Assembly: GCA_002506015.1 (NCBI GenBank)
Contig: DAWR01000042.1
Location: 1 to 13,582, forward strand
Length of the DNA stretch: 13,582 nucleotides
Origin: Candidatus Methanogasteraceae archaeon UBA261
Lineage (GTDB): Archaea > Halobacteriota > Methanosarcinia > Methanosarcinales > Methanogasteraceae
Direction of reading: 5' to 3'
Made by a program: the position numbers and the translations under genes. This document shows positions 6,091-13,582 of the stretch, in pieces (positions within the stretch are counted from its first letter, which is position 1; every line of letters starts with the position of its first letter). Under the pieces are notes generated by a model, which was not told the origin of the DNA, did no database searches, and was given only the letters and a program-made list of their open reading frames with translations.

Positions 6091-6591
6091 ATGAAATCAA
6101 AAACCATCGGAATCGTGTCGTTAGTGTGTTACTTATTGATCCTCACACCCTGTGCGTATGGCATGGGCATCGGTGCAACTCCTGCAACAATGGAAATTGA
6201 GGTAGGGAACAGCGAAAGCGTTCAGAAGACCATAACCGTCTCAAATCCGGAAGACGCAGAGATGGAGTTTCGAGTATACAATGAAGATGAATCTATTGAC
6301 TGGATACATATATCCGACCCGACGTTCGCACTGGAACCACATCAAAAAAAAGAGGTGACCGTTCGGTTCGTCCCAACTGCGGATGAAATGGGGAAATTCG
6401 ATACAAAAATATGTATAGTTTCATTAAAAATAGAGGATGGCTTTAACATGGGAAGCGGTGTAAAGATACCGACACACATAACCATAAAAGAAGCAGCGGT
6501 TCCAGTTTATACAAATCCTGCGACCATTATATTGATAATATCATGGTTATGTATAATTCTAATATGTGTGGATCGATTGAGGCGGCATTGA
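6091..6591 (+). CDS. Small Ig-like membrane-anchored surface protein
   Basis: 166 residues. GAGGTG lies 5 nt before the ATG. Residues 1-24 are a signal peptide (hydrophobic SLVCYLLILTP, then CAYG). Residues about 28-133 form one beta-sandwich domain (ATPATMEIEVGNSESVQKTITVSNPEDAEMEFRV, LEPHQKKEVTVRFVPTADEMGKF). Residues 143-160 are a membrane helix followed by the positive tail DRLRRH, so the domain faces outside. The domain plan resembles the C-terminal module of the preceding protein (TP start, N-X-X-(G/E) turn, VP near the end), suggesting related modules and a possible membrane partner for it. Exact function unknown. The stop codon is 2 nt from the polB stop codon on the other strand. Confidence 0.75.
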   Translation: MKSKTIGIVSLVCYLLILTPCAYGMGIGATPATMEIEVGNSESVQKTITVSNPEDAEMEFRVYNEDESIDWIHISDPTFALEPHQKKEVTVRFVPTADEMGKFDTKICIVSLKIEDGFNMGSGVKIPTHITIKEAAVPVYTNPATIILIISWLCIILICVDRLRRH

Positions 6592-6593
6592 TA

Positions 6594-9278
6594 TCAGAAC
6601 AGCGCCTGCTGCACCGTCGCCTTCTTGACCGATCTCTTCCGCTGCACAGTGGCACTCTTCACCGTATCGATCCCGAAGTCGAACAGCCCCTTCTGCTTCG
6701 AGTCGTAGTTCAGTGTTGCGTATTCCACGCCGAACTCGCGTAGTATCCGCTCAACGGGCGGCAGTATCTGCTTATTGATGTAGTAATCAACATCAAGCGA
6801 GATATTGTGCTCTTTCACATACTCCGGATCTTCCGCACTATCCACAAACAGCCCCCTGCCCGCGAGGATCACGAAGGGCACACGATCCCCGATCGCCGGA
6901 ACAATCCCACCACGGCTCCGTATCTTCTCAACAACTGTTATGTGTGGCTGCTTATTCTTGTAGCTCTCCTTCTTCTTGGTGTATCGTCTGGTAAGGATCA
7001 AATCCTCCATGGCCCCCGCATCCTGCTGCACATCGAGATTCCTGACCCGATCCACGACATCACGGACATACTCAACCGCATCATCGACCCGCCCCTCCTT
7101 CAGGACCAGTTCAAGGACCTGGTTCAAGGTCTTCGATGTGAAACCGCACCAGTCCCGCCTGACTGTCTCCATCCCCTTGACCTTGATCGAATCCTTCCAC
7201 TCATCGCCACTCTTCTCGAAAACCCATAGCGCATACCTCTTTTTTGCAATGAATATTGCGCTACGGACGACTGATTCGAATTCAAGCTCCATGGGGTCCG
7301 GTAGTTCATCAGAAACCATGCCCGCGACCGTTCTACCAATTGATTCGGCATCGTCGAGCGAGACCTCGCCGTTCTCTGGCGTGATTTTGACAAAGACACT
7401 GTCCGTGTCCCCATAGACGACAGACAGCGTGAAATGGGATCCGTTCGGAAGATCCATCTCCGCAATCGATTTGTCGATCAGTTCTTTTGTTCCAAGGATG
7501 TTTTTGCGCCCGAAACTGGTAACAGCGTTCGCAAGGACGAGACTGTACAGACGCGCCCTCGTATAACCTGAATATCCATAAAAGCTGTTCAGCAGGATCT
7601 TCAGAGCATTCTGTGTCGCATCCAGAACCCGGTACTCCTCAGAATCTGCGGATCGCATCATCTTCTTCGTTTCTACCCGTCTCGCCAGGAGATTCTCGAG
7701 AATAGCCGGAACAATTCCCTGGTACGTCTCAGCCGGGACGAATTCGCCGCCAGACGGTGCACGAACCAATCCTCGATTTGATTTCCGATCCAATTCCTGA
7801 ACTGAATCCTGAGCCAATTCATGAGTCGAATCGCTGACCGATTGGGAATCCACTGCAACAACGGTGCTGTAGCAGAGATTGTGCGCCATCATGATCGTTG
7901 GGTAGAGCGACTTGTAGTCGAGGACCACGATGTCTTTCAAGAGCCCGCGCACTGGCTCGAGCACCGCACCACCCTTCAGTTCGTCGGAATCGCTGTACCG
8001 CTTGCCCATCGTCTTTTGTTCCGGTTTCGGGGGGATCACACGGTCTCGTTTCCGGAATTCCCTTAACATCAGGTTCTCGACCATTGAACTCTGCCCACCG
8101 TCCAGCACATCCTGGAACATGGCGCCGCTCACCTGCGCAAGCGCAACGTAGCGGTCAAGAAGCTTCAGATGGAGTAGCAGCCTGAGCGCAAGAACCGAAT
8201 CGCGGCGCGAATATTCGATAAACTCGGCGAGCTTCTCACCGTCGTCGTTCCAGTACTCACCCATCTGCTGCAGCGAGACATCGAACTTTTCGATATCGAG
8301 CAGCGTTCTCGCCACGTTCTTGAGGGTGTACTGCTTGATGCTGTAGCCTCTGCGGATCATCGGCAGATCATCGGCAGCAATCCGCCCCCTGATCGATACA
8401 TGCGTCACGGTTCCGACCTTGCGGCAGTAGACCGATGAGTGATCTCTTCCGATCCCGTCGCGCACCTTCCGCCCCTGTTCCTTCAATTTCCGCACACGCT
8501 CTGCGATATATGGGAAATCGAACTCGTTTGAGTTGTATCCAACGATCACATCAGGGTCATAATCCCGCACGATATCATAAAACCGATTCAGAAGATCCGC
8601 TTCACTTGTAAATGACTCAGTACCGGCGCAATCCGTATTTTTCCCGACAAGAACGAGCGTCTCCCCGATCCCTTCACATTCCGGCTCGAACGCAAGAGAG
8701 ATCATGATTACGGGCGAGAGATCCGGTGTCGGCACGCCGTCGCTGACCTCACACTCGATATCAAATGCCAGATATCGCATCGGCGCATTCCTTGCCGTCT
8801 CCGCCGGAGATACCTGTGATATAACCGTCACATCGCAATCCAACGCTCCCGGATACCTCGCCTCCGGTGTTGCGGCACTGGCATCCTCTGTCTGTACCCA
8901 GCCCATCCCGAAGATGCCGGAATCAATCATGAACCGGTTCCTGAACATGATATCAGTCTCGTAGATGCGGTCCGCATAGTTTTTGACCTCATCTCTGATC
9001 GCTGGCACGTCCTTTGGCTTAAAAACGACAACCTTCAGCATCTCGGCGGGGCGCTCCTGATATCCCACTGGCTCGTACATATCGACCGGCTCTATCTGCG
9101 CAATCTCGGGAATGTTTTTGAGCACGCCCTCAATTGTTGCAGGCTGGACATAGAAGTACGGCTCAAAACCAGGGACAAAACAGCAGACGCTTCTCCCATC
9201 GGGATCGCGCCCGAACAACCGCACAACCGGTTTGCCGTTGTCCAGGATGTAATCGGCGTCGATGAGCTGGAATTTCAT
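6594..9278 (-). CDS. polB: Family B replicative DNA polymerase (PolB)
   Basis: An 894-residue polymerase with 3'-5' proofreading, close to the methanogen type. In this numbering: ExoI FDIE (D173, E175), ExoII NSNEFD (N249-D254), ExoIII YSRRD (Y356-D360), motif A DYKSLYPT (454-461), HNLCYSTVV just after it, motif B KILLNSFYG (560-568), motif C YGDTDS (622-627), and KKRY (679-682). QKGLFDF near the end (862-868) looks like a PCNA-binding PIP box; a second Q-rich tail, QQALF, ends the protein. The N-terminus (DADY, PGFEPYFYV) is the family's uracil-sensing region. An upstream in-frame ATG at 9299 adds 7 residues; relatives start M-FQ-(I/L)DADY, so 9278 is preferred, although neither has a clear ribosome binding site. 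A Ser/Asp/Glu-rich insert lies at about 478-507. Confidence 0.97.
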   Translation of the reverse strand: MKFQLIDADYILDNGKPVVRLFGRDPDGRSVCCFVPGFEPYFYVQPATIEGVLKNIPEIAQIEPVDMYEPVGYQERPAEMLKVVVFKPKDVPAIRDEVKNYADRIYETDIMFRNRFMIDSGIFGMGWVQTEDASAATPEARYPGALDCDVTVISQVSPAETARNAPMRYLAFDIECEVSDGVPTPDLSPVIMISLAFEPECEGIGETLVLVGKNTDCAGTESFTSEADLLNRFYDIVRDYDPDVIVGYNSNEFDFPYIAERVRKLKEQGRKVRDGIGRDHSSVYCRKVGTVTHVSIRGRIAADDLPMIRRGYSIKQYTLKNVARTLLDIEKFDVSLQQMGEYWNDDGEKLAEFIEYSRRDSVLALRLLLHLKLLDRYVALAQVSGAMFQDVLDGGQSSMVENLMLREFRKRDRVIPPKPEQKTMGKRYSDSDELKGGAVLEPVRGLLKDIVVLDYKSLYPTIMMAHNLCYSTVVAVDSQSVSDSTHELAQDSVQELDRKSNRGLVRAPSGGEFVPAETYQGIVPAILENLLARRVETKKMMRSADSEEYRVLDATQNALKILLNSFYGYSGYTRARLYSLVLANAVTSFGRKNILGTKELIDKSIAEMDLPNGSHFTLSVVYGDTDSVFVKITPENGEVSLDDAESIGRTVAGMVSDELPDPMELEFESVVRSAIFIAKKRYALWVFEKSGDEWKDSIKVKGMETVRRDWCGFTSKTLNQVLELVLKEGRVDDAVEYVRDVVDRVRNLDVQQDAGAMEDLILTRRYTKKKESYKNKQPHITVVEKIRSRGGIVPAIGDRVPFVILAGRGLFVDSAEDPEYVKEHNISLDVDYYINKQILPPVERILREFGVEYATLNYDSKQKGLFDFGIDTVKSATVQRKRSVKKATVQQALF

Positions 9279-9460
9279 TATGCGTCTGTTCGGATGCATG
9301 ATACTTATGGTTTACCGGATCCTGGGTGAGAGTTTTTACTTTTTCGGTGGGTTGAAAGGCACTGCGTATGTGTCCGATTATGACTCAACCAGATGCCGCA
9401 AATAGGGACATTCCGATAACAGTGGACACTTTACGGGTTACCAGCACATATCCGATAGAA

Positions 9461-9470
9461 GTATATAAAA
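9461..9470 (-). promoter_or_regulatory. Candidate TATA box for polB
   Basis: GTATATAAAA on the plus strand reads TTTTATATAC on the minus strand. If used in that direction the start would be near 9437-9440, giving polB a leader of about 140-160 nt. In the plus direction no gene follows. The rest of 9300-9542 shows only short oligo-A/T tracts and a weak copy of the CACAGAG repeat near 9497-9514. Confidence 0.3.
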
Positions 9471-9542
9471 TGTATTATTATGTCTTATAAAAAATTAGCC
9501 ATAGAGAGCACAGAGTTTTCCCGATCGCACATTGCTCACAAT

Positions 9543-10292
9543 TTACGAATCAATCATAATCGTCTCCCCATCCGCAGCGATCTCAACATCGCAGTCGCAG
9601 TACTCGCGAACCGTCTGCACCATCTCGTCCTCAAACCCCCGGGTATGCGGATACAGGTGCGTGAGAACGATTCGAGCAACCGATACTGCACCCATCATCT
9701 CGCCGAGCGCCCGAGGCGTTGTGTGATTGGTCACATCCGGAACCGAATCAGGAAATGAGCACTCGTGGACCAGAATCTCGGCGCCATCGCTCAGGCGTGC
9801 GATGCTTTCAACAGGCTCGGTGTCTCCGGAATAGACGATCTTGACTCTTCCGGCATCATCGGCGATTCCGTAGCCGAGCGACGGCATGCCGTGTGCGGTC
9901 TTCGCGCAGACGATCTCGTGACTTCCGATTGAGACGCGGTCATGATCCGCCAGATCAGTGACATCGATTGCGATCTTGTCCCGCATATACGGATAGGCAT
10001 CAAAGAGTCTTGCAACCCACTCCCTGGTGCCGGACGGCCCGTAAATCTTGAGATTGCTGCTGCCTGATAGCCATTTCGCCTTTATGAGGCTCATGACATC
10101 CGCAACATGATCGAGGTGCAGATGCGTGAGAAAGACGTGCCTGATTGCGTTACAGTCTGTGAGGCGGGGGAGAACTCCGCTACCGCAGTCGAATAAGACC
10201 GGACAATCGAGCTCGACTAATATTCCCGACTGCACCCGGTGCGGCTGGGGCATGGCGACGCCGGTTCCGATGAATCGTATCTTGATACTCAT
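9543..10292 (-). CDS. Metallo-beta-lactamase fold hydrolase, ribonuclease Z-like
   Basis: 249 residues. The metal-site motifs of the superfamily are complete: HLHLDH (57-62), H134 in TAHGMPSLGYGI, D157 in YSGDTEP, H177 in HECSF, and H212 in THLYP. The N-terminus IRFIGTGVAMPQPHRVQSGILVE is of the RNase Z/ElaC type. It may process tRNA 3' ends or be one of the archaeal RNase Z paralogues of unknown substrate; at 249 residues it is shorter than standard tRNase Z and a clear exosite arm is not evident. No clear ribosome binding site precedes the ATG. It is transcribed away from the PKD-like gene and toward polB, 243 nt before the longer polB start. Confidence 0.85.
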   Translation of the reverse strand: MSIKIRFIGTGVAMPQPHRVQSGILVELDCPVLFDCGSGVLPRLTDCNAIRHVFLTHLHLDHVADVMSLIKAKWLSGSSNLKIYGPSGTREWVARLFDAYPYMRDKIAIDVTDLADHDRVSIGSHEIVCAKTAHGMPSLGYGIADDAGRVKIVYSGDTEPVESIARLSDGAEILVHECSFPDSVPDVTNHTTPRALGEMMGAVSVARIVLTHLYPHTRGFEDEMVQTVREYCDCDVEIAADGETIMIDS

Positions 10293-10458
10293 GATTCATC
10301 AGATGTGGTGCTCAGATCAAAAGATTTCCGACTCCCCAGCATCCTCTCATGACTGTTCCGCCCCAGTTGGGTTATACCCGGGCACGGCACTGTCCGAAAA
10401 GGGTAAGATACGTGAGTTACTGATATATTGATGACGTAAGTCACAGGAGGTGTGGGGT

Positions 10459-11094
10459 ATGAAAGCAAGAATCGTGTTTGGGAAACTCAGCCGGAGCATT
10501 GTGATTGCATGTCTCGTGCTGATTATTGTGCTGCTCACCAGTTGCATGAGCGCGGCAACAATTGAGGATGGAATTGCAGTTACCGAGGATCGCACATCTG
10601 AAACCACATATCAAGAGCCCGCAGAACCCATGGCGCCGATCGCATACATCGAGATTTGCCCAAACCCGGCAGATGAAGGCGAACGCGTAACATTCACCGG
10701 CTGGGGCGAGGATGCTGATGGTGCGGTCGTGGAATGTTGCTGGACGCTTCCGGACGGGAGCATATTCACTGACCCTGACACTTCGTCCAAAAAGACGCTT
10801 GATTCTAATGAGGTTCAGGAAGAATTGTATCGTTTTGCGGTGATGTATGATTGTGGGATCTGGTCAGAAGAAGCAATATCCAAATTGTGGATAGTCTCGC
10901 AATCGCCAGAACCATCCGGGGCGTCGGACGTCACAACTATTGAAACCGACCCTGTCTCGCACATCAGCGATCCGGTCACCATGGCTGCGCTGGCAGCACT
11001 GATCGTGGGCACACTACTGATGAATGCCCTTATGACGTATCAGATGCGTAGGGAGGATTCTGGTGGAAGGAAATGGCGAGAAGGGAAGAATTGA
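10459..11094 (+). CDS. Membrane-anchored PKD-like surface protein, possible lipoprotein
   Basis: 211 residues. ATG at 10459 was chosen because AGGAGGTG (10445-10452) precedes it by 6 nt; a GTG 9 nt upstream lies within that site. Residues 13-29 are hydrophobic and end LLTSC, a lipobox-like sequence with Cys29 as the potential lipid site. Residues about 59-147 match a PKD/Ig-like domain (PIAYIEICPNPADEGERVTFTG, EDADGAVVECCW, FAVMYDCGIWSEEA). A Pro/Ser/Thr linker follows, then a membrane helix (173-192) and a basic cytoplasmic tail. It has C93-C94 and C132, unusual for PKD domains and possibly a disulfide. Function unknown; it probably faces the outside. Confidence 0.75.
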   Translation: MKARIVFGKLSRSIVIACLVLIIVLLTSCMSAATIEDGIAVTEDRTSETTYQEPAEPMAPIAYIEICPNPADEGERVTFTGWGEDADGAVVECCWTLPDGSIFTDPDTSSKKTLDSNEVQEELYRFAVMYDCGIWSEEAISKLWIVSQSPEPSGASDVTTIETDPVSHISDPVTMAALAALIVGTLLMNALMTYQMRREDSGGRKWREGKN

Positions 11095-11125
11095 GGCTAT
11101 AAGGCAGCACAACAGTTGATTTTAC

Positions 11126-11246
11126 GTACTTACTCAATATTGCGTGGATGTACACATATACAACCACGAGATCATACAAGATTGACACAGAAATCGTGTG
11201 GAGATGGCTACGCCGCTGCTTCGCAGACTGTGTAATCCTGTTGTTC
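11126..11246 (+). repeat. 121-bp dispersed intergenic repeat, right copy
   Basis: An ungapped match (about 84%) to the reverse complement of 883-1003, so the two copies are inverted relative to each other and about 10.1 kb apart. The conserved core is GTGTGGAGATGGCT and CGCCGCTGCTTCGCAG. The 18-bp palindrome of the left copy is degraded here, and the GATTACACA arm has changed to GATCATACA. The flanking direct repeats of the left copy are absent. It lies between the PKD-like gene and the 3' end of uppS. Confidence 0.8.
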
Positions 11247-11318
11247 ATACCATATTGTATTGGGCGTGTTCGATTCCACGAGGGTGAGCTGAGTAAACTA
11301 ATCCAGCCGATCGCTGAG

Positions 11319-12185
11319 TTATCTGCCGATCGCGCGCTTAACCTGACCGACGACCCCCTCCATCTCAGCATATCCGCACGCTGCAAGCAGCTTGAGGGTT
11401 CTTCTCGTCGCGGCGCTCTCCCGTTCATGCTCTCGCACCTGATAAACCCTTATCGCACGAAGAAAGTCGATCTTCCGGAACTCTGGCCAGAACGGAGCAC
11501 AGAAATACGCCGCGCACTCACTTCCGCTCGCCTGCCACGGAAGAAAGTTGGAAGTGCGGATATCGCCGCCGGTGCGCACGATCAGGTCAACATCCGGAAT
11601 CGCAACCCCGCTTGTGTAGAGGTGTTTGGATATGGTTGATTCATCGACATCGTCAGCGTGCAGTTCTCCCGCCTCAACCTTGCGAGCCATCTCGATCACC
11701 GCATCAAGAATCTCACGCTGCCCGCCATAGGCGATCGCTATGTTGAGGTGGATCCCTTCGTAACCGCTGGTCGCAGCCTCCACCCGTTTGATCGTCTCCT
11801 GGAGATCGTCTGGCAGCAGATGCACCTCGCCGATCGCCGAGACCCGCATGCGCCGATCATGAGTGCGCTGGTCACACGCGAGTTCGTCCAGTTTCCGTAT
11901 TATGATATCAAATATTGCGGAACGCTCATTCTCTGTCCGTGAGAAATTCTCGGTGGAGAATGCGTAGATCGTTGCCTGTTTCACGCCGAGTTCCCAGCAC
12001 CAGTCAAGAAAATGCTCTGTGGTTATGGCGCCGCGCAGATGCCCGTAGTTCCGCACGATCTGCACACGATCCGCATATCTACGATTCCCGTCCATGATTA
12101 CGGCGATGTGGCGCGGCACGCCATGTTTTACGATCTCACCAGTCAGCAAACGTTCATATCCCTGATACAGTATCTCGCGAAACAC
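11319..12185 (-). CDS. uppS: Cis-prenyltransferase (polyprenyl diphosphate synthase, UppS family)
   Basis: 288 residues. The family motifs are complete: HIAVIMDGNRRYA (26-38, catalytic D32), GHLRGA (48-53), YAFSTENFSR (74-83), GGQREI (154-159), DLIVRTGGDIRTSNFLPWQ (200-218), and PFWPEF (231-236). SGSECAAYFCAP replaces the bacterial AYSELYF, as expected in the methanogen branch. It extends an isoprenoid diphosphate (in archaea probably geranylgeranyl diphosphate) with cis units to make the lipid carrier for protein N-glycosylation and cell envelope sugars. The start is GTG; no earlier ATG exists in frame and there is no ribosome binding site. The glycan carrier role fits the sequon-rich surface protein in this window, though the two genes are not linked in an operon. 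Confidence 0.95.
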   Translation of the reverse strand: MFREILYQGYERLLTGEIVKHGVPRHIAVIMDGNRRYADRVQIVRNYGHLRGAITTEHFLDWCWELGVKQATIYAFSTENFSRTENERSAIFDIIIRKLDELACDQRTHDRRMRVSAIGEVHLLPDDLQETIKRVEAATSGYEGIHLNIAIAYGGQREILDAVIEMARKVEAGELHADDVDESTISKHLYTSGVAIPDVDLIVRTGGDIRTSNFLPWQASGSECAAYFCAPFWPEFRKIDFLRAIRVYQVREHERESAATRRTLKLLAACGYAEMEGVVGQVKRAIGR

Positions 12186-12201
12186 GTTATTTCAACTCTT
12201 C

Positions 12202-12212
12202 AGTTTTTTATC
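12202..12212 (-). promoter_or_regulatory. TATA-like box for uppS, implying a leaderless mRNA
   Basis: Minus strand GGATAAAAAACTG is centred about 22-24 nt before the GTG start codon. Archaeal transcription starts about 25 nt after the TATA box, so the transcript would begin at or next to the GTG, consistent with the missing ribosome binding site. Confidence 0.4.
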
Positions 12213-12368
12213 CACTTCTTGGGGCGATTCGCAGGTCAGACGTACCGTCCCGATTAGTGGTGGGTATTGTATCATCGGTTCTGTTCTGCAAATACTGTTT
12301 GTCGGCAGTTCCGGACAGACACAAAGGTAGAATACCATTTATGTTAGAGAGACGTAGGACGTGAGCAG

Positions 12369-12890
12369 ATGAAGACATTTGGATTTGGCACAGATATAAT
12401 TGACAGAATTATCAGTGAACTGGACGATGCAGATGAATTCGTCCGGATCGCAATCTTCCAGTTACATAATCAAGACATATTCGCGGTATTAAATGATAAA
12501 TTGCGGGCAGGCGTGGCTGTGGAGATCTTCACACTGCCTTACGATAGTATCAACGAAAACACACGATCCGAAGTTACCAGACGGTTTCAAAATCTTGAAA
12601 GAAATGGTGCTACCCTGTATTTTTGTAAATGGAATGTCGGAGACCCAGAGAGAACCGCAACTGCTGTAGGCAGGTGGTATTCGTTTCACGGGAAGTTCAT
12701 CGTAACCGACAAGAGTGCCATCGCACTGTCAGCAAACCTTATCCAGCATCAAGAACTGGATGCGCTGATTGCTTTTAAGAATGAAACCGATAAAATTGAA
12801 GAATATAATACCCGATTTAACGAACTGATCGAACTCTTCGCTCTTGAAGAATCCGGACACCGATCTACCGGAAATTTCATCGATATTTGA
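12369..12890 (+). CDS. Phospholipase D-like protein, N-terminal HKD half
   Basis: 173 residues before a TGA. The fold pattern is PLD-like: FVRIAIFQLHNQDIFAVLNDKLRAGVAVEIFTL followed by the HKD motif FHGKFIVTDKSAIALSANL (H107, K109, D114). PLD enzymes act as dimers or two-HKD monomers on phosphodiesters in lipids or nucleic acids; the substrate here is unknown. The frame stops at 12888-12890, while a second HKD segment lies downstream in another frame. Right after the stop codon, the +1 frame reads FELPPVIETRNSHKPLDPALS, protein-like for about 30 codons. The gene therefore looks frameshifted, but a single HKD domain can also be a complete dimeric protein. The start codon has GTGAG about 4 nt upstream. 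Confidence 0.7.
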   Translation: MKTFGFGTDIIDRIISELDDADEFVRIAIFQLHNQDIFAVLNDKLRAGVAVEIFTLPYDSINENTRSEVTRRFQNLERNGATLYFCKWNVGDPERTATAVGRWYSFHGKFIVTDKSAIALSANLIQHQELDALIAFKNETDKIEEYNTRFNELIELFALEESGHRSTGNFIDI

Positions 12891-13339
12891 ATTGCCTCCT
12901 GTTATTGAGACCCGAAACTCACATAAACCACTGGATCCGGCACTATCCATCATCTCTTTGCCCTGCCGCTGTGCCAGTTGAGGATAAACTGTATTTAACT
13001 CCTTTTGACTGCAGAAGGCGTGATTTTATCATGTCGTTAGTATCGAATGCCGCCGAATTTGTTTACATCTCAACCGAAAGTTTCACGGATCACGATTTTT
13101 CGAAGTTTCTGATGAAGACCGGATTGAAAGGAATTGATATTCGGATATTGACGGGTGCGACAAGTATGGACTTTACAGATAGAATGCAAAAGATGTTTCG
13201 TGAACTATTAGCACAAGATAGTCTAATTCGGACGGTTACGGAGGATATTCACGCAAAACTTGTCATAACAGATAAACATTTGGCAGTCACTTCAGGTAAT
13301 CTGGCTCTTCGCCATTTTGTATGGGTGAAATGGGGTTAA
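12887..13339 (+). pseudogene. C-terminal HKD half of the broken PLD-like gene
   Basis: An open stretch whose only possible starts are a TTG at 12887 and an internal ATG at 13031, neither with a ribosome binding site. From about codon 30 it is convincingly PLD-like: VEDKLYLTPFDCRRRDFI, FVYISTESFTDHDFSKFLM, IDIRILTGA, and a second HKD motif IHAKLVITDKHLAVTSGNL (H122, K124, D129). The first 28 codons (Leu/Cys/His-rich) look out of frame. After SGNLAL the sequence loses family character and reaches TAA at 13337-13339. I read this as the second half of one two-HKD gene with at least one frameshift; a sequencing error is the alternative. Confidence 0.6.
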
Positions 13340-13582
13340 GATATCCTATCAAAGATATATCTTGGTGATGAAATCCTGGGCATTTCGATAACAGTAGGGG
13401 CTTTGCATTCAATACACACCTCCTGTGATCTTCTTCAATTGATGTTGGGAGCATCGTATTACCCATACAAAACAGTGGAGAGCCTTTTGGTCTAAGCGAA
13501 GGCAGTCCGTTTTCGCTTATTATAAGTGACGACTCTTACAATGGTTCGCTTTACGCTATTCGCAGATTAAGAAGAGGGCGGT
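13340..13582. other. Unresolved tail: fragmentary open frames, possible remnant of the PLD-like gene
   Basis: The frame of the second HKD segment stays open beyond its TAA for 51 more codons (13340-13492). A different plus frame is open from 13429 to the window end, reading SIDVGSIVLPIQNSGEPFGL and ending SLYAIRRLRRGR. That segment looks protein-like but has no start codon and matches no family I recognise. On the minus strand, AGGAGGTG (13425-13418) precedes an ATG at 13408 and a 19-codon frame. None of these can be called a gene with confidence. Confidence 0.3.

Noticed and set aside
9405..9425. GGGACATTCCGATAACAGTGG similar to a string at about 13378-13398
   Set aside because: Only about 15 nt match with differences; no shared context or longer alignment, so it may be chance.
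10368..10384. GGGTTATACCC small inverted repeat between the divergent MBL and PKD genes
   Set aside because: A 4-bp stem with a 3-nt loop is too short to call a regulatory site without conservation data.
11264..11282. CGTGTTCGATTCCACG resembling a tRNA T arm
   Set aside because: The T stem does not form 5 bp with a 7-nt loop and no matching acceptor or anticodon arm is present in the flanks.
13366..13373. GGTGATGA as a possible C box of a second C/D RNA
   Set aside because: No D, D' or C' boxes at suitable distance and no terminal stem.

Overview
The window is archaeal, most likely from a methanogen-related euryarchaeon (Methanomicrobia or Methanosarcinales/ANME-like). The evidence is a ThiD-ThiN fusion, the archaeal stalk genes L1-L10(P0)-L12(P1) with the shared GLG-LFG tail, a family B replicative polymerase with the HNLCYSTVV motif, an archaeal cis-prenyltransferase, GGTGA-type ribosome binding sites, TATA-like promoters and T-rich terminators. 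Genus cannot be fixed from sequence alone.

Layout. Positions 2-796 hold the 3' part of thiDN (+). Positions 797-1223 are non-coding but busy: a pair of roughly 31-bp direct repeats flanks one copy of a 121-bp dispersed element, followed by a T-rich terminator and a box C/D sRNA on the minus strand. From 4358 down to 1224 (minus) runs a tight operon rpl1-rpl10-rpl12-M42 aminopeptidase, with the sRNA 25 nt behind its last stop codon. Positions 4359-4804 are a divergent regulatory region with a symmetric TATA element, a leader hairpin next to the L1 ribosome binding site, and a foldable segment at 4560-4644.

Positions 4805-6591 (+) encode two exported proteins, a DUF4198-type surface protein and a small Ig-like membrane-anchored protein. 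They converge tail to tail (2 nt apart) with polB on the minus strand (6594-9278). A metallo-beta-lactamase/RNase Z-like gene (9543-10292, minus) lies upstream of polB. It is divergent from a membrane-anchored PKD-like protein (10459-11094, +).

The second copy of the 121-bp element (11126-11246, opposite orientation, about 84% identical) precedes uppS (11319-12185, minus). The window ends with a two-HKD phospholipase D-like gene broken across reading frames (12369-13339) and an unresolved tail.

Main result: the sequence at 1138-1198 (minus) has every hallmark of an archaeal C/D guide RNA: C, D', C' and D boxes, a 7-bp terminal stem and a 12-nt D guide. By the N+5 rule the D guide points at a C inside UCAU, that is, wobble C34 of a CAU-anticodon tRNA. 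No CRISPR array, transposase, rRNA or tRNA gene was found.
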